A stretch of 64,000 nt of DNA from CAYJBH01 sp964368625 (lineage in GTDB: Bacteria; Bacillota; Clostridia; Oscillospirales; Ruminococcaceae). How positions within the stretch are numbered: the stretch's first letter is position 1; the number at the start of each line of letters is the position of its first letter. The stretch spans positions 1 through 64,000 of the forward strand of contig CAYJBH010000015.1 of the NCBI GenBank assembly GCA_964368625.1, in the 5' to 3' direction. Shown here one piece after another: positions 7,875 to 15,403 of this stretch. A model generated the notes under the pieces. That model was not told the DNA's origin. It was given only the letters and a program-made list of their open reading frames with translations, and made no database searches. The translations under genes were made by a program, and so were the position numbers.

Positions 7875-8402
7875 TCATATGTCGGGGTTGAATTCATAGG
7901 GTTCGTCATCTTCCCATGAGATGTGGGAGAGCCTTCGGTTCGACGGAACACTGATTGTGGTTGTACCGTAGTCCCCAACCCCCCACACATTTGCATACCC
8001 TTTTTTAGGCTTTTGGTCATACCCGAACTGTTCTCCGTTTTTGTCACAGGCAAAGAAACTGTGCCCAAACACAAAGTACATCGCACGCATCACCTCAATA
8101 TCACGCGGCGTGGGCTGCTTTTTGTCCTTGCGTTCCCATAGCAATTTAGCATCTCTGTCCCAAAGCATATGTCCAAAAGGGCGCACTCTTGGTCTGTAGA
8201 TCTTGACGATATCGAGCTCTTTAAACTCAACACACCCCAGCTCGTCGTCGTAATTACTAGCTATATCAAACCCATTTCCACCAACAAAAGCAACATCTTG
8301 TTTATCGCAGATGGTCGTTTGAAAATTCCCAACGATTACCATGTACCGTTCCCCATTCCTGTTTTCAACCACCATGCCTGTCTTCAAATCAGATTTTTTC
8401 AT
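7875..8402 (-). CDS. Paralogous phage protein B (MKKSDL family)
   Basis: Protein of 175 residues, clearly homologous over its whole length to the gene at 7324-7860, differing mainly in the centre. Both end in the same ISWEDxEPYEFNPDx segment, and the nucleotide sequence is most alike at the two ends, which suggests duplication followed by divergence of the core. Unknown function. Confidence 0.75.
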   Translation of the reverse strand: MKKSDLKTGMVVENRNGERYMVIVGNFQTTICDKQDVAFVGGNGFDIASNYDDELGCVEFKELDIVKIYRPRVRPFGHMLWDRDAKLLWERKDKKQPTPRDIEVMRAMYFVFGHSFFACDKNGEQFGYDQKPKKGYANVWGVGDYGTTTISVPSNRRLSHISWEDDEPYEFNPDI

Positions 8403-8470
8403 TTGCTCGCTCCGTCCTCTCTTTTCATCTCTTGTAAGGCTTCGTTAAGATCAATTATTATTTTTTCCAA
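8399..8470 (-). CDS. Possible 23-aa coupled peptide
   Basis: A TTG-started frame fills the gap between two genes and ends in ATGA overlapping the next start. The predicted peptide is one amphipathic helix (IIIDLNEALQEMKRED). The ribosome site (GGTAGA) is weak, so this is tentative. Confidence 0.3.
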   Translation of the reverse strand: MEKIIIDLNEALQEMKREDGASK

Positions 8471-8471
8471 T

Positions 8472-8711
8472 CTACCATTCTAATTTGTTTTTCCCATCCA
8501 GCCAATCGCTAATATATTTTTCGTCGAAGGCGATGATTCTATTCACAAAATCTTCTGCTTTTATTTGCAGGATTGGAGTCCCAAAATTGTCATAGTACCT
8601 GATCGCATCATCGGCGTATTTCCTCAAAAAGCCATATCTTGGATGTTTTTCAAGCGAATTTATTTTATCGTTAAATTTCCCAAACTTTTCTTCTCGCACT
8701 CTGTTCTTCAT
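8472..8711 (-). CDS. Hypothetical protein, 79 aa
   Basis: Short charged protein (MKNRVREEKFGKFNDK...). The ATG overlaps the stop of the upstream zinc-finger gene (ATGA). No domain recognised. Confidence 0.6.
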   Translation of the reverse strand: MKNRVREEKFGKFNDKINSLEKHPRYGFLRKYADDAIRYYDNFGTPILQIKAEDFVNRIIAFDEKYISDWLDGKNKLEW

Positions 8712-8836
8712 TTGTTTTTATCCTCGCTTTCTTTTTTCGGTTCATATTGACTTACGTACTGATTACAACAGTGAGAACATGGGTACTGGTCGACTGTTTT
8801 GTTGTTGTGGGTACAAGTTTCGCATGTGTTTTTCAT
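8708..8836 (-). CDS. Small cysteine-rich (zinc-finger-like) protein, 42 aa
   Basis: MKNTCETCTHNN...YPCSHCCNQY has paired CxxC and CxHC motifs spaced as in a treble-clef or rubredoxin-like zinc knuckle. AAGGAGAAA lies 5 nt before the ATG and the stop overlaps the next start. Small phage zinc knuckles often bind nucleic acid or protein; nothing more can be said. Confidence 0.65.
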   Translation of the reverse strand: MKNTCETCTHNNKTVDQYPCSHCCNQYVSQYEPKKESEDKNK

Positions 8837-8853
8837 TTTCTTTTCTCCTTCTG

Positions 8854-9744
8854 TTAAAATTCCATATTTGCAGTAGCGGTTCTTTTTTGTTCTTCGCCAA
8901 TCGATAAATAGATGAACGTGGTTTCTAGTCTGCTGTGACCCAGTACATCCTTTATAACGCTAACGTCTGCGCCGTTGTTGTAAAGAAGCGTGGCGCAGGT
9001 TTTGCGCAAGGTGTGCACCGTGTAGCCTTTTGCTTTCAGTCCGCTGCTTTCAAATATTTCATTGATAGCTTTGTTGATGGTGGAGTTGTCCAATTTTTGC
9101 TGTTTGTTACTAACAAAAACATAATTGCTGTTTGCTGCGCCATCCATCTTTTGCCGATGAATCGAAAGGTACGCTTTCAAAAGTTCGTCCGTTGTTTGGT
9201 TGAAATAAGCATATCTTTGTTTGTTTCCCTTTCCGTGGATCAACAACCGCCTTTCTATAAAGTCTATGTCCGAAAGCCTTAAATTGACCATTTCAGCCCT
9301 TCTAAGACCGCAATTAAGGAAAAGCTGAAATATGAGCCGATTTCTGAAATTCGGTGCTTTGTGTTGCCCTGATTTCTTTTCAAAGCATTCTGCTTTTGCC
9401 AAAGAAACTTCATCGATGCTAAGGGTTTTTACGGTTTTCTTTTCTATGGTTGGTTTTTCCAACTTTTCCGCAACATTAGTATCAACTAATTCATTTTGAT
9501 ACATCCAACGCCAAAACGTTTTTAACGCGCTGATTTTTTGGCATCTTGTTGCAGGTGAGTTCCCCATTTCGCATAAATGGTCAACATATTCATTCAGTTG
9601 GCGTATGCCAATCAAGGCATAATCAGTTTCGCTGTTTGTTGTTTTGCACCAATTGCGGAAACTTTCTACCTCTCGTTGATACATTGATACGGTGCTTTCG
9701 CTGCGATTTTTTGCTTGCAGACTTTTCACAAACATGTTGACCAT
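8854..9744 (-). CDS. int: Tyrosine site-specific recombinase (integrase)
   Basis: Protein of 296 residues. An N-terminal SAM-like core-binding domain (1-90) is followed by the catalytic domain with Arg in CGLRRAEM (about 148), Lys in HGKGNKQR (about 172), HTLRKT (His244, Arg247), LGHS (His270) and nucleophile Tyr279 in TTFIYLS. It is close in size to XerC/XerD. It would integrate and excise the prophage at att sites. It has its own promoter at 9769-9797, so it can be expressed apart from the rest of the arm. No attP is recognisable in the short flanks. Confidence 0.93.
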   Translation of the reverse strand: MVNMFVKSLQAKNRSESTVSMYQREVESFRNWCKTTNSETDYALIGIRQLNEYVDHLCEMGNSPATRCQKISALKTFWRWMYQNELVDTNVAEKLEKPTIEKKTVKTLSIDEVSLAKAECFEKKSGQHKAPNFRNRLIFQLFLNCGLRRAEMVNLRLSDIDFIERRLLIHGKGNKQRYAYFNQTTDELLKAYLSIHRQKMDGAANSNYVFVSNKQQKLDNSTINKAINEIFESSGLKAKGYTVHTLRKTCATLLYNNGADVSVIKDVLGHSRLETTFIYLSIGEEQKRTATANMEF

Positions 9745-9768
9745 TTCGCCATCCCCTTTCTATTCTAT

Positions 9769-9797
9769 ATGATAGCATAAGCGCGTTAATATAGCAA
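9769..9797 (-). promoter_or_regulatory. int: Promoter of the integrase gene
   Basis: Minus strand TTGCTA (9792-9797), 17-bp spacer, TATCAT (9769-9774), 25 nt before the integrase start. Confidence 0.7.
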
Positions 9798-9804
9798 GTG
9801 TTTT

Positions 9805-9987
9805 TTACACATTGCTTGAATTTCTTTTTTTATCAAGCCTTTCAAAAAGGCTGTATGGATCACGAGGAAACACTCTTGCCCTGTTCTTGTTGCACCGTGG
9901 GCATTTGTATGTTGATCCGTTTTCGGCTTTCGTGTTTGATATCCACCAAGTGCCACAATGTATGCATAGTTGTTTGTTCGTTTTCAT
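9805..9987 (-). CDS. Small zinc-ribbon protein, 60 aa
   Basis: MKTNKQLCIHCGTWW...YKCPRCNKNRARV has two CxxC knuckles about 20 residues apart, typical of a zinc ribbon. Start at 9987 follows GAAAGGAG; the longer frame lacks a site. Probably nucleic-acid binding. Confidence 0.65.
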   Translation of the reverse strand: MKTNKQLCIHCGTWWISNTKAENGSTYKCPRCNKNRARVFPRDPYSLFERLDKKRNSSNV

Positions 9988-10034
9988 TTTTTCTCCTTTC
10001 TCGGTTTTGGCAAGATCCGAAAACTTGTGTTTCA

Positions 10035-10271
10035 TTATTTTCCGCTTGTTCTTTTTTGCAAATTGCTAGTTTTTTTCTCGTGTTTTTTAAGTTCATTATA
10101 CAATTTTTCACTCAAAGAATAATTGTTTGGTTTTTCTATGGCTGCCAATTCTCCATTTCTAAAAAACCATTCAGACCAATACGGATAGTTCCCTCTTACA
10201 GAGCTTGTAACATCAATAAAATTATTTTCTTTAGTTGCTTTGCAAAAAACACGATACGAAACTTCAATCAT
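10035..10271 (-). CDS. Hypothetical protein, 78 aa
   Basis: MIEVSYRVFCKATKEN... from 10271, preceded by GAAAGGAG. A short alpha/beta protein with no recognised family. It follows the large conserved gene at 10286-11452. Confidence 0.6.
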   Translation of the reverse strand: MIEVSYRVFCKATKENNFIDVTSSVRGNYPYWSEWFFRNGELAAIEKPNNYSLSEKLYNELKKHEKKTSNLQKRTSGK

Positions 10272-10285
10272 TTTCAATCTCCTTT

Positions 10286-11452
10286 CTATTTTTCCAAAAT
10301 TTTGTTTAACGCATACCGCGCGTTTTCGTTGCTCAACCGTTGCCATGCTCCTTGACTTGGAGCCCATTTGAAGCCGTTCGATTTCATAATTGACCGTGTT
10401 TCCGCTTCGGGTTTTCCATCAAAAAACACTTGCAACTGCATGCATTCTTGGTTGTCAACAATTTTCACTTCTTCGCCGTTGATTTTTGCTGTTTGTTGCA
10501 AATTGCTGTATGTTTTTTCTTCTTTCTGCTTTTGCAATTCTGGATTAAGGTCTTGCAAAATTGAAAAGATGATGGCTTTGTTTCCACTTCCTCTTACCGT
10601 TGCAATCGCAAGCTTGAATTTCAAAACGTCCGTAAAGGGCACAAATTCGCTTTTTGAGCTACTGTAAAACTCCTTGCAATCTTTGGACACCCGATTGCTT
10701 AGGAATCCGGCATACTTCCTTTTTCCATCGCTAAACACCACTTTAACCATAGGAAGATAGAATATTTCCTCATCAGTACAACATTTTGTTGGCACAACGC
10801 CGTCAAAGATACTTACGATGTTTTCAAACGTTGCCGGCATGCCGTTCACAGTGATTTCTTTTCCGGCTTTCACTTCATCGGGCGCAAGCTCCAAAAGCCT
10901 TTGCTTCAACCTTCTGATTTCGGTTTTGTTATAACCGAAAGCATCATTTGTCTTGCTCAATCGTTCGATTTTCTCTTTGATTTTGAGAACGGCATCCTTA
11001 TCATCACTCTTGATTGCTCCGCTGTCTGTTAGGCAGAGACGAATTTTGTTGTAGTAGTAATTATTCCTGTCTGTTTTGTACAAATGCGCGGTTTTTTCCC
11101 AGTGCGAACGATGCGCAGCGTCTTGCTTTTCCTTTGCGCGTGTTGGGAAATTTGAACCTCCTGCAATCATGATGCTTGGAACTCTTGAGCGAATTGCGTT
11201 GTCTTTGTCTATGGCTTCGGCAATTTTCACGCTGTATTTGTCGATGTAGTATTGCACTTTTTCCAGTTTTTCCGCGCTCATTTCGGTTTCTTTGCCAAGG
11301 AAAGATTCTGCGTATTTTACAATTTCATCAACATAATATTTTTGCGTGTTTGTTGCCGTCCCTTCTTTGTATTCGCCGAAACTGTTCATATGTTTTGCCG
11401 TTTTTGCAATGGATTCATTAACCGCCGTGTATGTTGCCTTGAATGTGTTCAT
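10286..11452 (-). CDS. Conserved phage/plasmid protein, MNxFKATY family
   Basis: Protein of 388 residues from ATG at 11452 (AAAGGAG site). The N-terminal half is helical with AGGSNFPTRAKEKQDAA, and the C-terminus ends SNGFKWAPSQGAWQRLSNENARYA, a small domain shared by many mobile-element proteins near DnaJ-like and DUF-type genes. The function is unknown; the family travels with conjugative elements and large phages. It is part of an accessory block (10.0-15.0 kb) that looks plasmid-like. Confidence 0.75.
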   Translation of the reverse strand: MNTFKATYTAVNESIAKTAKHMNSFGEYKEGTATNTQKYYVDEIVKYAESFLGKETEMSAEKLEKVQYYIDKYSVKIAEAIDKDNAIRSRVPSIMIAGGSNFPTRAKEKQDAAHRSHWEKTAHLYKTDRNNYYYNKIRLCLTDSGAIKSDDKDAVLKIKEKIERLSKTNDAFGYNKTEIRRLKQRLLELAPDEVKAGKEITVNGMPATFENIVSIFDGVVPTKCCTDEEIFYLPMVKVVFSDGKRKYAGFLSNRVSKDCKEFYSSSKSEFVPFTDVLKFKLAIATVRGSGNKAIIFSILQDLNPELQKQKEEKTYSNLQQTAKINGEEVKIVDNQECMQLQVFFDGKPEAETRSIMKSNGFKWAPSQGAWQRLSNENARYALNKILEK

Positions 11453-11470
11453 TTTCAATTCTCCTTTATG

Positions 11471-12082
11471 TTATGCGTAGACTTTGCCGTTTTTCCCAAC
11501 CTTATAATCCTTGTGAATCATAACTGGGTTTTTGAAAAGTTTTTCTGCATCTTCAATATATCGACTGTCAAAGCATCCATACTTTGACCGATGCATTACC
11601 ATGCTTGAATCCTCGTGAACTTTGTCCATGTGATCATCTTTTTTCATTGTTTGCCACCCTTCAAAAATCATATAAGACTTATAATATAGGTATTGCGAAT
11701 AGATTGACCGCGCCTTGTAAGGTCTGTAAGTCAAATGCACAACATCATGATATTGCGCATATGTTGTTAGCTCCATTTTTTCAAATGTCATTCTTTGAGC
11801 TACAGGAAAACCAAATTCATCGCAATAAACCATAGTATACTTTTGACCTTTTTTCAAGTTTGCATTATAACACGCTTTTTGCAATTCTCCTGCATATTTT
11901 TGGACGAATGAATCAAAAGTTTTCAAGGCTTCTTCTTCGGTTTTGTCGTGCCTTTCCTCGAGTTCGTCCGATTGCTCATGAAAAACCATAGTTTCAAAAT
12001 CTCCGTACAGCTCAACAGTGCTGATTGTGATTTCGTCCATGCTTGAACATCCACCGAGTTTCATTTTTTTAATCCTACGCAT
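11471..12082 (-). CDS. Hypothetical protein, about 203 aa
   Basis: I take the ATG at 12082 (MRRIKKMKLGGCSSMDE), after ACGAGGAATAC; MKLGG six codons later is an alternative. Aromatic-rich, charged, no domain recognised. It lies 48 nt downstream of RNA element 1 (12130-12182). Confidence 0.65.
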   Translation of the reverse strand: MRRIKKMKLGGCSSMDEITISTVELYGDFETMVFHEQSDELEERHDKTEEEALKTFDSFVQKYAGELQKACYNANLKKGQKYTMVYCDEFGFPVAQRMTFEKMELTTYAQYHDVVHLTYRPYKARSIYSQYLYYKSYMIFEGWQTMKKDDHMDKVHEDSSMVMHRSKYGCFDSRYIEDAEKLFKNPVMIHKDYKVGKNGKVYA

Positions 12083-12129
12083 TTTTGTATTCCTCGTTTC
12101 TTTTGAAAATTGCTTTATGTTATGCGTGG

Positions 12130-12182
12130 TTAATCCCACTACAAGGCACGCGGTTTTTGTCGTGTGCCTTAACTGGGATCAA
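12130..12182 (-). other. Intergenic RNA element, copy 1 of 3
   Basis: In the minus-strand transcript, TTGATCCC pairs with GGGATTAA (one G-U), then an internal loop (AGTT opposite GTAGT), then an inner stem of about 10 bp (AAGGCACACG opposite CGCGTGCCTT, one wobble) with a short loop. It lies 10 nt after the stop of 12193-12753. The same outer stem and internal loop recur at 12782 and 14399 with unrelated inner-stem sequences. Confidence 0.7.
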
Positions 12183-12192
12183 TTTTGTTGTA

Positions 12193-12753
12193 TCATCTAA
12201 TCCTTATGGGAAGCAAAACGTTTCCTTTTCTGTCTCCAATGTACGCCGGATGAAGAGGGTCATCAAACGTGACTTTGTTGCTTCCTGTGGCTTCGATCAT
12301 CATTTTCAATCTTTCTGCATCAAAGTAAATTTTATCATCAACACTAAAACGTATGATTCTTTTGTGCTTGCTTTTTGTTTCTTTTGCTTCCATCTTGCCT
12401 TTTGCTATAGCAATATTCAATGCTTTCATGTCAACTTCTACGGCTTCTCCAACGAAATTTCTTACAACCCTATCAATATCGAATTGATATTTTGATTTTT
12501 CAAAACCAAAATCGCAATCACTTTCAAGCAACATATATCCGTTTGAAAAGTAAAATTTACCATTGTGCAGTATGTAACCGTCAATCCCTCTTTCCTTGCA
12601 CTCTTTCGATCTCATCATTTTTTTGACCACGGACAAAAGTTTATTAGTTCCGTTGTTTTTTGATAACTCTTCTTGATATTCCTTATGCAACAACGACTTC
12701 AAAAGTTCGATCTGATCCGTTTCCAATAGTTCCAAAATTTTAATAGCTTTCAT
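12193..12753 (-). CDS. Conserved phage protein, possibly sliding-clamp-like fold
   Basis: Protein of 186 residues. The C-terminal part (YFDAERLKMMIEATGSNKVTF...PAYIGDRKGNVLLPIRIR) recalls the last domain of beta-clamp-type proteins, where a final PLxI...LLPIR segment is common. Whether it is a clamp, a clamp decoy or unrelated cannot be settled here. Start has AGGAGG 9 nt upstream, and RNA element 2 lies 28 nt before it. Confidence 0.6.
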   Translation of the reverse strand: MKAIKILELLETDQIELLKSLLHKEYQEELSKNNGTNKLLSVVKKMMRSKECKERGIDGYILHNGKFYFSNGYMLLESDCDFGFEKSKYQFDIDRVVRNFVGEAVEVDMKALNIAIAKGKMEAKETKSKHKRIIRFSVDDKIYFDAERLKMMIEATGSNKVTFDDPLHPAYIGDRKGNVLLPIRIR

Positions 12754-12781
12754 GTGTTATCCTCCTGTTTTCTGTTTGTTA

Positions 12782-12832
12782 TAATCCCACCATAGAGCGC
12801 ACGACATGCTACATGCGCTCTAGCTAGGATCA
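12782..12832 (-). other. Intergenic RNA element, copy 2 of 3
   Basis: Minus-strand RNA: TGATCCT pairs with GGGATTA, an internal loop (AGC opposite TGGT), then TAGAGCGCA pairs with TGCGCTCTA (9 bp). The stop codon of the DnaJ-like gene (TGA, 12830-12832) is the start of the element. Confidence 0.75.
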
Positions 12833-13315
12833 TGTGAGCACCGGCATCGGCTTTGCGCTGTATGTTTGCGTTCCAAACATTTCACGCAATTCACCAATTT
12901 CATACTTTTTTCGTGATGTTTTTCTGTAATTTTCAGGGGCTTTGTACCACATCTTTTTGTTGCTTGACCACCTGAAACCCAAAGCCTTGATGCGGTCTTT
13001 GTGCATCAAAGTTTGACCGCTCAACCATACGAAAGTTCCGATAATTTCAACATCAACGCCATTCATGGTTGCAAGTTGCGCCACCAAGTCTTTGAAAACG
13101 TCCGGCATTTCGTTGTTTTCCTTGGTGTATGTTTCGCCTTCGCTATTTTGGTGTATGTTTTTCACGCGGGCAAAAACGTTGTCATATTCGTTTTGCATCT
13201 GCTGGAAAGCTTTTTCCGTGTCACGCCCGGAAACGTCTGGATGGAGCTCAAAAACAAGCTTCTTGTATGCTTTTTTGAGTTCCTCCAAGGTTTTGATGTT
13301 TGCAAAATATGTCAT
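12830..13315 (-). CDS. J-domain (DnaJ-like) mobile-element protein
   Basis: Protein of 161 residues. Residues 1-60 form a J domain with the diagnostic HPD (25-27) between KKAYKKLVFEL and a third helix; J domains stimulate Hsp70/DnaK ATPase. The rest has LGFRWSSNKKMWYKAP, a small domain typical of plasmid and phage proteins of this type. It lacks the G/F and zinc regions of true DnaJ. A likely role is to recruit host DnaK to a phage complex. Confidence 0.8.
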   Translation of the reverse strand: MTYFANIKTLEELKKAYKKLVFELHPDVSGRDTEKAFQQMQNEYDNVFARVKNIHQNSEGETYTKENNEMPDVFKDLVAQLATMNGVDVEIIGTFVWLSGQTLMHKDRIKALGFRWSSNKKMWYKAPENYRKTSRKKYEIGELREMFGTQTYSAKPMPVLT

Positions 13316-13336
13316 GTTGCAATCCCCCTGTATTTT

Positions 13337-13693
13337 TTAGATAAAGTACATTTCACCGTTCAACTCTAGCGCAATAGCATCTTGCGCAAGTTCACTTTTG
13401 AGATTTTGGCAATATGCAACTACACTGTCAAGGCTTTCGGCAAGCGCACTTTCGCTTGCGTAAGCAAAGACAAGTGTTGTGTTTTCCTTCACAAGCCCGG
13501 CAGTCGGCGAAACCCAGTAGCCCAAAGCAGGCGTAGAGGTTGCGCCTCCGAACTTTTCGGACAACAAAGTTGCCGTTTGATTGACAAATTTTGTATTGTC
13601 AATCTCTTTGTTTATCCCCGTTGTAGATGGCACGTAAACCGTGATTTTGCTTTGCAACTTAAAACAATGCTGCAATTTGCTATTTGTTAGCAT
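13337..13693 (-). CDS. Conserved mobile-element protein, 118 aa
   Basis: KITVYVPSTTGINKEIDN...LLSEKFGGATSTPALGYWVSP...TLVFAYA is a well-conserved block of small plasmid/phage proteins of unknown function. AGGAGGG lies 7 nt before the ATG. The fold looks like an alpha/beta ferredoxin-like unit. Its neighbours (DnaJ-like, MNxFKATY) are its usual companions. Confidence 0.75.
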   Translation of the reverse strand: MLTNSKLQHCFKLQSKITVYVPSTTGINKEIDNTKFVNQTATLLSEKFGGATSTPALGYWVSPTAGLVKENTTLVFAYASESALAESLDSVVAYCQNLKSELAQDAIALELNGEMYFI

Positions 13694-13736
13694 TTTTTTG
13701 CCCTCCTAAATGTTGTAGCTGTATGCTTGTCGCTTT

Positions 13737-13982
13737 TCAAATCGCCAAAATGTCTTCACCCATTACCCGGTTGACCTGTTCTGCCGTGTGAGCGTAATAC
13801 CTGCCACGCCCTGCATACCCCTTGTGATGGATGACCTTTCGCCCGTAATATTGTTTTGAGGCAGGGCTGTAGAAAATTTGATAAATGCCGCCATAGTTGC
13901 AAACATACTTTCCTTCTTTGTACATCGTTGCAACATCGCTTTCCAAAATTTCCGTTGTGCCAAATTTTACAACACGTTCCAT
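13737..13982 (-). CDS. Hypothetical protein, 81 aa
   Basis: MERVVKFGTTEILESDVATMYKEG... starts at 13982 after AACAGGAGG. The N-terminal extension seen in the longer frame has no site. It is tyrosine- and glycine-rich (YYGRKVIHHKGYAGRGRYY). No family known. Confidence 0.6.
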   Translation of the reverse strand: MERVVKFGTTEILESDVATMYKEGKYVCNYGGIYQIFYSPASKQYYGRKVIHHKGYAGRGRYYAHTAEQVNRVMGEDILAI

Positions 13983-14028
13983 TTGTTTTCCTCCTGTTTT
14001 GGTGTTTTGGCTGTATGTTTCGCCACCT

Positions 14029-14096
14029 GCAACCGCCACAATTGACGGTTGCAACGCTCACGGCCTAAGGCCTTTTTATACTCGCCGTGTCGAGTT
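14029..14096 (-). repeat. Cluster of intergenic hairpins
   Basis: GCAACCG...CGGTTGC (14029-14052, 7 bp) and ACTCG...CGAGT (about 14080-14095, 5 bp) flank a GGCC/GGCC repeat. No U tract follows, so these are unlikely to be terminators. They fill the gap between two small genes. Confidence 0.4.
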
Positions 14097-14104
14097 TGGC
14101 AACG

Positions 14105-14338
14105 TCAATCGTCGTTGTTTAGGATTGCCGCGCGGCGTTCAGCCTCACTTTTTGTTTTGCAACAATAGTCGCTATTGATGCGGCTAGGGTGTCGGGCGAA
14201 AAACGCGTTCTTCCCGGTAACGCGCCGTTCCCTCTCAGAGGCAGGGCACCAATATAGTTCGGTGCACGCATTATAAGCCACAACCTGATACCTAATTTCG
14301 TCGCAAACGTTTTTGTACTCGTAAACGTAAAATTTCAT
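14105..14338 (-). CDS. Hypothetical protein, 77 aa
   Basis: MKFYVYEYKNVCDEIRY...KSEAERRAAILNND; the ending resembles small phage proteins with a SEAERxA helix. GTAGGAGGG precedes the ATG. The DNA is visibly more GC-rich than neighbouring regions. Confidence 0.6.
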   Translation of the reverse strand: MKFYVYEYKNVCDEIRYQVVAYNACTELYWCPASERERRVTGKNAFFARHPSRINSDYCCKTKSEAERRAAILNNDD

Positions 14339-14398
14339 ATTTCCCTCCTACGCCCTGCCGGGCTTGATGGTAGGTCATCACCCTGTTTTTGTTGTGGA

Positions 14399-14451
14399 GT
14401 TGATCCCACTATCCAGTCCACAGCATGCTATGGACTGGTACTAGGGTCAAC
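14399..14451 (-). other. Intergenic RNA element, copy 3 of 3
   Basis: Minus-strand RNA: GTTGACCC pairs with GGGATCAAC (one bulged A), internal loop TAGTA/ATAGT, then CCAGTCCA pairs with TGGACTGG (8 bp) around a 10-nt loop. The TGA stop of 14447-14719 lies in the 5' arm, as in copy 2. Confidence 0.75.
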
Positions 14452-14719
14452 GGTACACGCACCGGCTTGACCAGGGGTTTTCCGCGTGCAGTACGCCATC
14501 TTCCGCGACGTACAACCACGCTATATTGTCCCAATGGCACGGCCATTGTTGGAGTTTTGTCAACTCCATGCGCACCCGATACGGTGCGTTGAGCGTGTAG
14601 CGATACACCGCACGCCCTGTATCGGCATCGAGGTTGAAAAACTCGGGGCGCGAATAGCGGAGCTCCCCGTTGCCAAACAAAATCTGTTTGGCGTGTTTTT
14701 TTGCGATTCTTTTTTTCAT
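14447..14719 (-). CDS. Hypothetical protein, 90 aa
   Basis: MKKRIAKKHAKQILFGNGELRYSR... has a very basic N-terminus and a tryptophan-rich C-terminus. AGGAGG is close upstream. Codons are GC-rich compared with the rest of the arm. The end lies in RNA element 3. Confidence 0.6.
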   Translation of the reverse strand: MKKRIAKKHAKQILFGNGELRYSRPEFFNLDADTGRAVYRYTLNAPYRVRMELTKLQQWPCHWDNIAWLYVAEDGVLHAENPWSSRCVYR

Positions 14720-14753
14720 TGTTTTTTCCTCCTATTTTTTATCTGTGGATGCC

Positions 14754-14772
14754 CACACCAAAACCAAAACCA
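14754..14772. repeat. Left arm of a 19-bp inverted repeat made of TTTTGG units
   Basis: The minus strand reads TGGTTTTGGTTTTGGTGTG; the identical 19 bases occur on the plus strand at 15079-15097, flanking the small gene at 14789-15031. In minus-strand mRNA the two could pair over about 300 nt. Confidence 0.7.
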
Positions 14773-14788
14773 TTTTGCCAATCGCTCC

Positions 14789-15031
14789 TTAGTGGTAAAT
14801 ATCCCACAAGCGACGGACAAAAGAGCACATCTCAGAAAAATCATGCTCCAAGGTGCTCCAACCTGTAGGGGTTTCGTTGCCCTCACAAGGCACAAAAGTA
14901 ACACGCGTTCCTACGTCGTGTGCAAAACCGTAGCGGCCTATACGCACATGGTAGCAGGATTCCGCGAAAAGCGAGGCTGCATCCAGTACCGCCTGCAAAG
15001 TATACACATTGTCTATTTGTACTGTTTTCAT
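14789..15031 (-). CDS. Hypothetical protein, 80 aa; first gene of the minus-strand arm
   Basis: MKTVQIDNVYTLQAVLDAASLFAES...EHDFSEMCSFVRRLWDIYH; ribosome site AGGAGGGG. No domain recognised. It is the gene nearest to the two promoters at 15.3-15.4 kb and lies between the arms of the TTTTGG inverted repeat. Confidence 0.6.
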   Translation of the reverse strand: MKTVQIDNVYTLQAVLDAASLFAESCYHVRIGRYGFAHDVGTRVTFVPCEGNETPTGWSTLEHDFSEMCSFVRRLWDIYH

Positions 15032-15060
15032 TGTTTTTCCCCTCCTGTTTTTTTTTATTC

Positions 15061-15097
15061 TGGTTTTGGTTTTGGTTTTGGTTTTGGTTTTGGTGTG
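15061..15097. repeat. Tandem TTTTGG hexamer tract
   Basis: About six units of GGTTTT on the plus strand (C-rich on the transcribed minus strand), lying 30 nt before the start of 14789-15031. G-tracts of two could form a two-layer quadruplex on the plus strand. Units invite slippage, so copy number is likely variable. Confidence 0.8.
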
Positions 15098-15292
15098 ACC
15101 ACCGCCGCCGGGTTGGTTGTCCCGGCTACCCCTGTAGCCTCTATGCTACAGGTCATCCAACAAGTTGCATTTGTTGGTATGGACAACGCCCACCGTTGCC
15201 GCGTGCACACTGCCATTTTTTTGTCCCCGTGTGTCAGGGCTATTCAATTTTCAAGGTTCAACGGTTTTGGCTGTCACCCTTACCGTGATTTA

Positions 15293-15321
15293 ATGATACC
15301 ATACTTTTCGGTATCTGTCAA
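15293..15321 (-). promoter_or_regulatory. Minus-arm promoter 1 with operator-like palindrome
   Basis: Minus strand TTGACA (15316-15321), 17-bp spacer, TATCAT (15293-15298). The palindrome GATACC-N9-GGTATC (15295-15315) fills the spacer exactly, as expected of a repressor site. Confidence 0.85.
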
Positions 15322-15403
15322 TACTTTTTTTAAAAAAGTTTTGACTTTTTTTGGCGTTTGTTTCGCCAACCTCATTTGGGTTTACTCCCTCTTGATTGAT
15401 TAC

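Noticed and set aside
15061..15097. TTTTGG tract as a telomere
   Set aside because: Only six units, internal, and next to ordinary genes; no sign of a linear end or a protelomerase.
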